Source: Halosimplex pelagicum
GTDB lineage: Archaea; Halobacteriota; Halobacteria; Halobacteriales; Haloarculaceae
Direction of reading: 5' to 3'
NCBI RefSeq assembly: GCF_013415905.1
Contig: NZ_CP058909.1
Span: 1,984,001 to 2,048,000, forward strand
Length of the DNA stretch: 64,000 bases
Shown one piece after another: positions 34,986 to 43,065 of the stretch. The translations under genes were made by a program, and so were the position numbers. The notes beneath the pieces are model-generated. The model was not told where the DNA came from, made no database searches, and was given only the letters and a program-made list of their open reading frames with translations. The stretch's first letter is position 1. Each line of letters starts with the position of its first letter.

Positions 34986-37900
34986 ATGCACATCAAAGAG
35001 CTCGTCCTTGACAACTTCAAGAGTTTCGGCCGGAAGACTCGCATCCCCTTCTACGAGGACTTCACCACCGTCAGCGGCCCCAACGGCTCCGGTAAGTCCA
35101 ACATAATCGACGCAGTGCTGTTCGCGCTGGGGCTGGCGCGGACCTCCGGCATCCGCGCCGAGAAACTGACAGACCTGATCTACAACCCCGGCCACGCCGA
35201 CGACGACGCCGGCACCGGCGGCGAACGCGAGGCCAGCGTCGAGGTCATCCTCGCCAACGACGACGGCACACTCTCCCGGTCGCAGGTCGTCACCGCCGCC
35301 GGCACCGAGAACGTCGGCGACGTGGACGAAATTTCGATACGCCGTCGCGTCAAGGAGACCGACGACAACTACTATTCGTACTACTACATCAACGGCCGCT
35401 CGGTCAACCTCTCTGACATCCGCGACCTCCTCGCGCAGGCGGGCGTCACGCCCGAGGGCTACAACGTCGTCATGCAGGGCGACGTGACCGAGATCATCAA
35501 CATGACCCCCGGCGCCCGCCGGGAGATCATCGACGAGATCGCCGGCGTCGCCGAGTTCGACCAGAAGAAAGAATCCGCCTTCGAGGAACTGGAGGTCGTC
35601 GAGGAGCGCATCGAGGAGGCCGAGCTCCGAATCGAGGAGAAGGAGACCCGCCTCGACCAGCTCTCGGAGGAACGCGAGACCGCCCTGGAGTACCAGGACC
35701 TGCGCGAGGAGAAAGGCGAGTACGAGAGCTACCGCAAGGCCGCCGAGCTAGAGGACAAGCGCGAGGAACTCACCGCGGCCACCGACGCCGTCGAGGAACT
35801 CGAATCGGAACTCGAGGACCTCCAGCTGGAACTCGACGAACGGCAGGGCCGCGTCGTCCGGCTGGACGAGGAGCTCGACGAGCTCAACGCCGAGATCGAG
35901 CGCAAGGGCGAGGACGAACAGCTCGCCATCAAACGGGAGATGGAGGAGGTCAAGGGCGATATCTCCCGGCTGGAGGACAAGATCGAGTCGGCCGAGGAGA
36001 CCATCGAGGACGCCGAGAACGAGCGCCGCCAGGCGTTCGTCGAGATCGACCGCAAACAGGAGACCATCGACGACCTCGAATCGGACATCCGCGAGACGAA
36101 GGTCTCCAAGTCCTCGCTGACGGCCGACGTACAGGAGAAGGAGTCCGAGCTCGAAGAGGTGCAGGCTCGCATCGACGAGGTCGGCGAGGAGTTCGAGGAG
36201 GTCAAAGACGAGCTGGAGGAGAAACGCGAGCGTCTGGAGGGCCTGAAATCCGAGCGCAACGACCTCCAGCGCGAGCAGGACCGCCTGCTCGACGAGGCCC
36301 GGCGGCGGTCGAACGAGCAGCGGGAGACCGAGTCCGAGATCGAGGAGCTGGAGGAGCGGATCCCCGAGATCGAGGCCGAGATCGACGACCTAGAGGGCGA
36401 ACTGGAGAAGGCCCGGAAGAATCAGGAGACCATCGCCGAGGTGGTTTCGGACCTGAAAGACGAACGGCGCGAGCTACAGGACGACCTGGACGACATCGAG
36501 GACGAGCTGACGGCCAAACAGCAGGAGTACGCCGAGCTGGAGGCGAAGGCCGGCCAGGACGGCGACTCCTCGTACGGGCGCGCGGTGACGACCATCCTCA
36601 ACGGCGGGATCGACGGCGTCCACGGGACGGTCGGCCAGCTCGGCGGCGTCGACCCGGAGTACGCGGTGGCCTGCGAGACCGCGGCCGGGGGCCGTCTGGC
36701 GCACGTCGTCGTCGACGACGACGGCATCGGCCAGCAGTGTATCGACTACCTGAAATCCCGCGGCGCGGGCCGGGCGACGTTCCTGCCGATCACGCAGATG
36801 CAGAACCGCTCGCTGCCGAGCCTGCCGAGCCACGACGGCGTCGTCGACTTCGCCGCCAACCTCGTCGACTACGACAGCGAGTACGCGGGCATCTTCTCGT
36901 ACGTTCTCGGCGACACCCTCGTCGTCGACGACATGGAGACCGCCCGGGACCTGATGGGCGACTTCCGGATGGTCACGCTGGAGGGCGACCTCGCCGAGAA
37001 GTCCGGTGCCATGACCGGCGGTTCCTCGAAGGGCACCCGCTACTCCTTCTCCGGGGGCCAGGGCCAGCTCGAACGCATCGCCGCCAACATCAACGACCTC
37101 GAAGACGAGCGCCAGTCCGTCCGCGAGGACCTGCGGGACGTGGAGGACCGCCTCGACGACGCCCGCGACAAGGAATCGGACGCCGCCGAGCAGGTCCGCG
37201 ACATCGAGACGGACATCGAACGGCGCGAGACCGAACGCGAGGAAGTCCGCGAGAAGATTTCGGACCTCGAAGACCGGCTGGAAGAGATCGAGGGCGAGCG
37301 CGACGAGGTGTCCGAGGACATGGACGCCATCGAGGCCGACATCGAGGCCAAGACCGCCGAGGTCGACGAGCTGGAAGGTGAGATCGACGAACTGGAGAGC
37401 GAAGTCGAGGACTCGGAGCTGCCGGACCTGACGAGTCGCGCCGACGAGATCAACGCCGCCATCGACGAGCTGGAGGCCCAGATCGACGACCTGGACGGCG
37501 AGCTGAACGAGCTGCAGCTGGAGAAGGAGTACGCCGAGGACGCCATCGACGACCTGCAGGAGAAGATCGAGTCGGCGCAGAACCGCAAGGCGAAACACCA
37601 GGAGCGCATCGAGGGCTTCGAGAGCGAGATCGCCGAGAAGGAGGAGGTCCTCGAGGAGAAGGAGGAGGCGGTCGCCGAACTCGAATCCGAGCTGGCCGAC
37701 CTCAAGGACGAGCGCGAGGACCTCAAGGCGGACCTCAAGGAGGCCCGCGCCGAGCGCGACGAGAAGAAGGAGGCGGTCGGTGCGGTCGAGAGCGACCTCG
37801 ACGAACGGCGCGACGAGGCCGACCGGTTAGAGTGGGAGGTCGACGAGCTCGAGGCCGCGGTCGGCGACTACGACCCCGAGGAGATCCCCGACCACGACGA

Positions 37901-38558
37901 GGTCGAGTCGGAGATCGCCCGCCTCGAAGGCGAGATGGAGGCGCTGGAGCCGGTGAACATGCTCGCCATCGAGGAGTACGACCGCGTCGAGGACGAACTC
38001 GACGATCTGGAGGACAAGAAGGGGACCCTGGTCGAGGAGGCCGAGGGCATCCGCGACCGGATCGACCGCTACGAGCAGAACAAGAAGGAGACGTTCATGG
38101 AGGCCTACGACGCCATCGACGAGCAGTTCCGTGACATCTTCGAGCGGCTGTCGAACGGCAGCGGCCAGCTCCACTTGGAGAACGAGGAGGACCCCTTCGA
38201 GGGCGGCCTGACGATGAAGGCACAGCCCGCGGACAAGCCGATCCAGCGGCTCAACGCCATGTCCGGCGGGGAGAAGTCGCTGACCGCGCTCGCGTTCATC
38301 TTCGCCATCCAGCGGCACAACCCCGCGCCGTTCTACGCGCTCGACGAGGTCGACGCCTTCCTCGACGCGAAGAACGCCGACCTGGTCGGCGAGATGGTCG
38401 ACGAACTTGCCGGGAAGGCGCAGTTCGTCGTCGTCAGCCACCGCTCGGCGATGCTCGAACGCTCCGAGCGGGCCATCGGCGTGACGATGCAGGGCGACAA
38501 CATCTCCGCGGTGACGGGTATCGACCTCAGTTCCGAGGGGGTGCCGGCGGATGACTAG
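34986..38558 (+). CDS. smc: Chromosome segregation ATPase SMC
   Basis: A 1190-aa protein with the full SMC layout. The N-terminal ATPase half has Walker A GPNGSGKS (31-38). Coiled coil runs from about 170 to 505, with a flexible hinge at about 520-680 (YGRAVTTILNGGIDGVHGTV through GAMTGGSSKGTRYSFSGG), and a second coiled coil runs to about 1020. The C-terminal head has signature MSGGEKSLTALAF and Walker B FYALDEVDAFLD. With ScpA it should form the ring complex that organises chromosomes. Its stop overlaps the scpA start by 8 nt, so the two are translationally coupled. Confidence 0.97.
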   Translation: MHIKELVLDNFKSFGRKTRIPFYEDFTTVSGPNGSGKSNIIDAVLFALGLARTSGIRAEKLTDLIYNPGHADDDAGTGGEREASVEVILANDDGTLSRSQVVTAAGTENVGDVDEISIRRRVKETDDNYYSYYYINGRSVNLSDIRDLLAQAGVTPEGYNVVMQGDVTEIINMTPGARREIIDEIAGVAEFDQKKESAFEELEVVEERIEEAELRIEEKETRLDQLSEERETALEYQDLREEKGEYESYRKAAELEDKREELTAATDAVEELESELEDLQLELDERQGRVVRLDEELDELNAEIERKGEDEQLAIKREMEEVKGDISRLEDKIESAEETIEDAENERRQAFVEIDRKQETIDDLESDIRETKVSKSSLTADVQEKESELEEVQARIDEVGEEFEEVKDELEEKRERLEGLKSERNDLQREQDRLLDEARRRSNEQRETESEIEELEERIPEIEAEIDDLEGELEKARKNQETIAEVVSDLKDERRELQDDLDDIEDELTAKQQEYAELEAKAGQDGDSSYGRAVTTILNGGIDGVHGTVGQLGGVDPEYAVACETAAGGRLAHVVVDDDGIGQQCIDYLKSRGAGRATFLPITQMQNRSLPSLPSHDGVVDFAANLVDYDSEYAGIFSYVLGDTLVVDDMETARDLMGDFRMVTLEGDLAEKSGAMTGGSSKGTRYSFSGGQGQLERIAANINDLEDERQSVREDLRDVEDRLDDARDKESDAAEQVRDIETDIERRETEREEVREKISDLEDRLEEIEGERDEVSEDMDAIEADIEAKTAEVDELEGEIDELESEVEDSELPDLTSRADEINAAIDELEAQIDDLDGELNELQLEKEYAEDAIDDLQEKIESAQNRKAKHQERIEGFESEIAEKEEVLEEKEEAVAELESELADLKDEREDLKADLKEARAERDEKKEAVGAVESDLDERRDEADRLEWEVDELEAAVGDYDPEEIPDHDEVESEIARLEGEMEALEPVNMLAIEEYDRVEDELDDLEDKKGTLVEEAEGIRDRIDRYEQNKKETFMEAYDAIDEQFRDIFERLSNGSGQLHLENEEDPFEGGLTMKAQPADKPIQRLNAMSGGEKSLTALAFIFAIQRHNPAPFYALDEVDAFLDAKNADLVGEMVDELAGKAQFVVVSHRSAMLERSERAIGVTMQGDNISAVTGIDLSSEGVPADD

Positions 38559-39741
38559 CGAGTCGCGCAGCGACTCGAAGGATTCGAGCGGGGAGGAGCG
38601 GAGCGACGACCCGCGAGATAGCGAGACCTCGGAGACGCCGCAGGCGTCGGGGGAGACCTCGGAGAAGTCGAGCGGGGAGGAACGGAGTGACGACCCGCGA
38701 GACAGCGTGGACGACGACATCCCGCTGAACATCGCCGGTCACGAAGACCGGACGCCGCCCGGCGAAGACGCCGACGACCCGTTCGGCGAAGCCGACGGCG
38801 ACGACGAGTCGGACGGGAACGCCGGCGAGGCGGCGACCGGCGACCTTGTCACCGGCGACCCGTCGGTGGACGGCCAGCCGGACCCGACGGTCGACGAGGA
38901 GGCCGACGCGGCCGCCTCGACCGCCGGGGACGGGGGCGAGAACGACGACGAGGAGAACGTCGAGCCGGTCGAGGTGCTCGTCAATCTCGCGGAGGACGGC
39001 GAGATCGACCCGTGGGACATCGACATCGTCGCGGTGACGGACAAGTTCCTTGACCGCCTCGACGAGGGTGACCTCCGGACCTCGGGTCGGGCGCTGTTCT
39101 ACGCGAGCGTCCTCCTGCGGATGAAGAGCGACGCGATGCTCGACGACGGGAGCGACGAGGAGGAGGAACCGTGGGAGGAGCCCTGGGAGCAGGGCGGCGA
39201 GATGGCCGACGACGGCTTCGAGGGGCCGGACCCCTTCGCCGCGCTGGAGTCGGAGATGGACCGCCGGCTGGAGCGGCGGCGCGCCCGCGGGATGCCCCAG
39301 ACGCTCGACGAACTCGTCCGGGACCTGCGCGAGGCCGAGCGGGACAACTGGTGGAAGGAGTCCCGGGAGTACGACACTAGCGACTCGCCGGGCGGCTTCG
39401 ACCGCGGCACGCAGGAGCTGGACTACCGCAGCGGCGACGACTTCCGGATGGACGAGGAGCCCAGCGCCGCCGACGTGACCGACACCGCCCACGAGGAACA
39501 CGTCGACGAGATCATCGACGACGTCCACGACGCGCTGCGCGAGCAGTACGACAAGGGCCGCGACGAGGTGCTGTACCGCGAAATCTCCGACACCGGCGGC
39601 TCGCGCGTGCTCACCTTCCTCGGCCTGCTCTTCCTGGCCCACCGCGGCCACGTCCGCCTCACCCAGGACGAGATGTTCGGCGACCTGTGGGTGCAGGACC
39701 CCAACGCGGCCACCGGCTCCGAGGAAGCCGTCGCGGACTGA
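38551..39741 (+). CDS. scpA: Segregation and condensation protein A (kleisin)
   Basis: This 396-aa kleisin partner of SMC has its conserved domain at about 130-390: NVEPVEVLVNLAEDGEIDPWDIDIVAVTDKFL, SGRALFYASVLLRMKSDAML, and a C-terminal winged helix with TFLGLLFLAHRGHVRLTQDE. The first ~130 residues are acidic and low-complexity. Within residues ~12-52 a SSGEERSDDPRDS peptide occurs twice, encoded by two near-identical 40-bp DNA repeats, so the N-terminus has absorbed repeat DNA. The start ATG overlaps the smc stop (ATGACTAG). Confidence 0.92.
   Translation: MTSESRSDSKDSSGEERSDDPRDSETSETPQASGETSEKSSGEERSDDPRDSVDDDIPLNIAGHEDRTPPGEDADDPFGEADGDDESDGNAGEAATGDLVTGDPSVDGQPDPTVDEEADAAASTAGDGGENDDEENVEPVEVLVNLAEDGEIDPWDIDIVAVTDKFLDRLDEGDLRTSGRALFYASVLLRMKSDAMLDDGSDEEEEPWEEPWEQGGEMADDGFEGPDPFAALESEMDRRLERRRARGMPQTLDELVRDLREAERDNWWKESREYDTSDSPGGFDRGTQELDYRSGDDFRMDEEPSAADVTDTAHEEHVDEIIDDVHDALREQYDKGRDEVLYREISDTGGSRVLTFLGLLFLAHRGHVRLTQDEMFGDLWVQDPNAATGSEEAVAD
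38560..38707. repeat. Repeat cluster inside the scpA 5' end
   Basis: Direct repeats of 40 bp at 38584-38623 and 38668-38707 (84-bp period). Two perfect hairpins with identical GCA loops accompany them: GAGTCGC-GCA-GCGACTC at 38560-38576 and GACGCC-GCA-GGCGTC at 38634-38648. A shorter duplicated GAGACCTCGGAGA lies between. All are in frame in scpA. Confidence 0.75.
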
Positions 39742-39854
39742 CGCCGTCGTCGCCCGCTTTCTACCGATACCGACCGAACAGCGACGCCGCCGACCGTCCT
39801 CGACTACCTCGACGAAACACTTATCCGCCCCTTCGTCGTATGTTAACGTTGATC

Positions 39855-39980
39855 ATGACTCCGACCAAATTCCGGGAGCGCCTGGAGGAGGCCGACGGGG
39901 AAGTCGACATCGAGGCCTTCTACGGGGCGCTCCGGTACGTCCGCGACGACGGGCGAGGGCGTCGCGAGCGCCGTCGCTGA
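39855..39980 (+). CDS. Very small basic/acidic protein
   Basis: This reads MTPTKFRERLEEADGEVDIE to an Arg-rich end (GRGRRERRR), 41 aa from the ATG at 39855; an upstream in-frame ATG at 39840 adds five hydrophobic residues (MLTLI). An A/T-rich box (ACTTATCC near 39817) lies about 36 nt before the second ATG. The amphipathic, acidic N-terminal half looks like coding sequence, but the length allows chance. Its function is unknown. Confidence 0.45.
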   Translation: MTPTKFRERLEEADGEVDIEAFYGALRYVRDDGRGRRERRR

Positions 39981-40249
39981 TCGGCCCGGGATCGAGGGGG
40001 AGGGAGCCGTCTCCGAGCGACGCGTCGGTGTACGCTTCGACGTTGTGACGGTATCGGAACAGCGCCGCGGCCCGTCCGAATCCGGTCCCGGCGTCGCCAC
40101 CTGCGGACTCTGGTCGGCGGCTATCGAGCGGTTACCGGGCGGTCGCGGGTTCCCTGCGTATACCCTGCGGATCCGCTCGCAATCGGGCGGTCCGCGAGCG
40201 CGAGTAAGCGGTCGTTGCGCTCGCGTCGACGCGAGAAAGCGGCTCATAG

Positions 40250-40255
40250 TTAACG
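40250..40255 (+). promoter_or_regulatory. TATA box of cetZ
   Basis: TTAACG within CATAGTTAACGAAAC is centred 27 nt before the cetZ ATG, in a 298-bp stretch (39981-40278) where I see no other feature. Leaderless transcription is implied. Confidence 0.55.
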
Positions 40256-40278
40256 AAACACACGCCGGACGAGCGTAC

Positions 40279-41460
40279 ATGAACCTCGCCGTGATCGGCT
40301 TCGGTAACGCCGGTGGGAAGGTCGTGGACAAACTGCTCGCGTTCGAGTCGAACACGGGCCGGTCGCTGTGTCGGTTCGCGCTCGCGGTCAACTCCGCCGA
40401 GATCGACCTCGCCAAGCTCGACTACGTCCCGCGGGACAACCGCATCCTCATCGGCCAGACCGACCAGCGCGTCAAGGGCCGCGGCGCCGGCGCCGACCCC
40501 GAGGTCGGCGCGACCATCGCGCGCCAGGACCACCACGAGATCGAGCGCGCCATGGACGGCGTGCCGATCCACGACATCGACGGCTTCCTGGTCGTCGCCG
40601 GTCTCGGCGGCGGCACCGGCTCCGGCGGCGCGCCCGTCCTCGCCGAGACCCTGAGCGACCGCTACGCCGAACCGGTGTACGGCCTGGGCGTGCTCCCCAG
40701 CGCCGACGAGGGCGGCCGCCCCGCGTTCAACGCCGCCCGGTCGCTGACCTCCTTCACTGAGGCCACCGAGAACCTCGTCCTGTTCGACAACGACACCTGG
40801 CGCCAGCACGGCGACTCCGTCGAGATGGGCTACGACCGCACCAACGAAGAGATCGCCCGCCGCGTCGTCACCCTGCTGGCCGCGGGGGAACTCGACGGCT
40901 CCCAGATCTCCGAAGCGGCCATGGACTCCTCGGACGTGAAGCGCACCCTCGCCACCGGCGGCGTCAGCTCCATCGCCTTCGCCTCCTCCGGCCTCGAATC
41001 GGGCACTCGCGAGGAGAAGGGGCTCATCAGTCGGTTCACGAACGGCCACGACGAGGACCGCGACGACGGCGACCTCACGATGAAGGTCCACGGCCTCGTC
41101 CGCAAGGCCGTCAAGTCCCGGCTGACGATCCCCGCCGAGATCGACTCCGCCGAGCGCTCGCTGATCGTCGTCTCCGGCCCGCCCTCGGAGTTCTCTCAGA
41201 AGGGCATGCGCCGCGCCCGCGAGTGGCTCGAACGCGAGACCGACAGCGTCGAGATCCTGGCCGGCGACGACCCCCGCGAGGGCGCCGACAGGCTGTCGGT
41301 CGCGGTGTTGCTCTCGAACGTCACGCGGGTCGACCGCATCGACGCCCTCCAGGACCAGGCCGTCGACGCCAAGTCCAACATCCAGCAGCAGGCCGACACC
41401 CGCGAGGACGAGATCAACGACCTCATCACCGACGACGGCGGCGAACTCGACCCGATCTGA
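40279..41460 (+). CDS. cetZ: Tubulin-like protein CetZ
   Basis: A 393-aa member of the FtsZ/tubulin superfamily. It opens with MNLAVIGFGNAGGK and carries the GTP-binding tubulin signature GGGTGSG at 110-116, then FNAARSLTSFTE and the T7-loop-like AAMDSSDVKRT that completes the neighbour's GTPase site in a filament. CetZ proteins act in haloarchaeal cell shape and motility rather than division itself, which is assigned to FtsZ1/2. It has a short acidic C-terminal tail. Haloarchaea usually have several CetZ paralogues; which one this is cannot be decided here. Confidence 0.93.
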   Translation: MNLAVIGFGNAGGKVVDKLLAFESNTGRSLCRFALAVNSAEIDLAKLDYVPRDNRILIGQTDQRVKGRGAGADPEVGATIARQDHHEIERAMDGVPIHDIDGFLVVAGLGGGTGSGGAPVLAETLSDRYAEPVYGLGVLPSADEGGRPAFNAARSLTSFTEATENLVLFDNDTWRQHGDSVEMGYDRTNEEIARRVVTLLAAGELDGSQISEAAMDSSDVKRTLATGGVSSIAFASSGLESGTREEKGLISRFTNGHDEDRDDGDLTMKVHGLVRKAVKSRLTIPAEIDSAERSLIVVSGPPSEFSQKGMRRAREWLERETDSVEILAGDDPREGADRLSVAVLLSNVTRVDRIDALQDQAVDAKSNIQQQADTREDEINDLITDDGGELDPI

Positions 41461-41561
41461 AGATGTCTATCGATTCGCTTCCGGATCGAGATTCGACGGG
41501 AGCGTGACCGCCAGCACCGCGACCGCAGACCGCGGGGACGATCGGGCGACCGCGAACAGCG

Positions 41562-41671
41562 TGAAAGCCCCCGCTCGCTCCGGTCGAGGGGCTTGCTGCG
41601 CGCTTCGCTCACTGCGTTCGCTCCAGTGCTTACGTCGCCCGTCTTCCCGGAGCGAGCGGCCCCTTTCATTC
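41562..41671. repeat. Palindromic element B (110 bp)
   Basis: It begins TGAAAG and ends CTTTCA. The stem CCGCTCGCTCCGG near the left end is the exact complement of CCGGAGCGAGCGG near the right end. The interior includes GTGCTTACGTCGCC, matched in inverted orientation in element C. Confidence 0.7.
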
Positions 41672-41711
41672 CCACCCGCATAGACCGTTCAACAGGAGAA
41701 ACGGGCGGGAA

Positions 41712-41814
41712 TGAAAGGGGCGACGCGTTCGACGAACCCCGGTGACGCAAGCACCGCAGGCCGAAGGCCGAGGAGCACAGCGAACCGCGGGAGTCGAACG
41801 CGTCGGGGCTTTCA
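41712..41814. repeat. Palindromic element C (103 bp), inverted relative to B
   Basis: It begins TGAAAG and ends CTTTCA, with stem CGACGCGTTCGAC at the left and GTCGAACGCGTCG at the right: a different stem sequence from B but equally well paired. B and C together are framed by a perfect 17-bp inverted repeat (41555-41571 and 41805-41821) and an inner 15-bp one (41659-41673 and 41707-41721). Confidence 0.7.
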
Positions 41815-41932
41815 CGCTGTTTGCGGCACCAGCGGACGCAGGGTGTGGTGCGGTCGCGGTCGGGATAGCAGCGACTAAATTCCCTCACGCACACCCGGCT
41901 CTTTATTGCGGACGTGACCGACAACAGAGCAC

Positions 41933-42850
41933 ATGACCGAGACCCGTCGCGTCCAGCTCGTCGACGCGTTCACGACGGAACCGATGGCCGGCAACCCGGC
42001 GGGGGTCGTCCCCGAGGCGGCCGACCTCGCCGACGACCAGATGGGAGCCATCGCGTCGGAACTCGGCGCGAGCGAGACGGCGTTCGTCCTCCCGAGCGAG
42101 GAGGCCGACCACCGGCTGCGCTACTTCACGCCCGAGCGCGAGGTCGACCTCTGCGGCCACGCCAGCGTCGCCGCGTTCGCGTCGCTGTCCGACCGCGGGG
42201 CGATCGACGACGGCGAGTACACCGTCGAGACCGAGGTCGGCGTCCTCGACGTCGAAGTCGAACCCGACGGCACCGTCTGGCTCACCCAGTCACCGCCCGA
42301 GATCCGCGAGGTCGACGTGTCGCTGGAGGACGCGGCCGACGCGCTCGGCCTCGACACCCCGGCGCTGTCGGAGGTCGGCGAGGACCTCCCCATCGCCCGC
42401 GCCTCGACCGGCCTGCCGTTCCTCGTCGTCCCGGTGGGCTACTTCGAACAGCTCTCGGCGATCGACCCCGACCTCGACGCCGTCGAGAAGCTCTGCAAGG
42501 CGAACGGCGCCGAGGGGCTGTACGCCTTCACGTTCGACACGCTGGAGGGCGACGCGACCCTGCACGGGCGGTCGTTCGCGCCGCTTGCGGGCATCCCCGA
42601 GGACCCCGTCACGGGGACCGCCAGCGGCGCGGTGGGCGCGTATCTGCGCTATCAGGCCGCTCTAGACGCCGAGGACCCGCTGGTGTTCGAGCAGGGTCAC
42701 TTCCTCGACCGCCCGGGCCGGGTGCTAGTCGACACGCGCGAGGGCGAGGAGGGCGCGACGGCGCCCCGCGTCGGCGGCCGCGCGGTCACGACGCTCGACG
42801 GCGACCTCACGGTCCCCGAGTCGGACGAGGACGACATCATCGAAGCGTAG
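41933..42850 (+). CDS. PhzF-family isomerase/epimerase-like enzyme
   Basis: A 305-aa enzyme of the PhzF/diaminopimelate-epimerase-like fold. It shows VDAFTTEPMAGNPAGVV, the catalytic Glu region ASETAFVLPSE, RYFTPEREVDLCGHASVAA, and the C-terminal half with DPVTGTASGAVGAYL. The active-site Cys of diaminopimelate epimerase is absent, as in PhzF. Substrates of most family members are unknown, and no phenazine genes lie nearby. It is monocistronic by context. Confidence 0.9.
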   Translation: MTETRRVQLVDAFTTEPMAGNPAGVVPEAADLADDQMGAIASELGASETAFVLPSEEADHRLRYFTPEREVDLCGHASVAAFASLSDRGAIDDGEYTVETEVGVLDVEVEPDGTVWLTQSPPEIREVDVSLEDAADALGLDTPALSEVGEDLPIARASTGLPFLVVPVGYFEQLSAIDPDLDAVEKLCKANGAEGLYAFTFDTLEGDATLHGRSFAPLAGIPEDPVTGTASGAVGAYLRYQAALDAEDPLVFEQGHFLDRPGRVLVDTREGEEGATAPRVGGRAVTTLDGDLTVPESDEDDIIEA

Positions 42851-43065
42851 CCCGCGACCGCCGACGCGGCCGGACGCCTGCGAGCGGTGTTCGTCCCCGC
42901 CGGACCGCTGACGTGCGAGCGGTGACCGTGGGAGGGCGCCACAAGTACTCGGAAGCGAAACAATTTTCGATAGAACGGCGTCGTTACCGCCTCTAGCGCA
43001 AGATATTTATCGGTATCAGTGCCGGAAAGTTCTTGGGTATCCTCGGCGACACTGTGGATACGGTC

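Larger units (their letters stand above)
41461..41932. other. Gene-free stretch holding two palindromic elements
   Basis: These 472 bp between cetZ and the PhzF gene contain no credible coding frame. Almost all of it is the inverted pair of palindromic elements at 41555-41821; the last ~100 bp lead into the PhzF start, with CTCTTTATTG about 30 nt before the ATG as the likely promoter. Confidence 0.6.

Noticed and set aside
38584-38707. Insertion sequence within scpA
   Set aside because: There is no transposase or terminal inverted repeats with target duplication, and the reading frame is intact. It is better described as absorbed repeat DNA.
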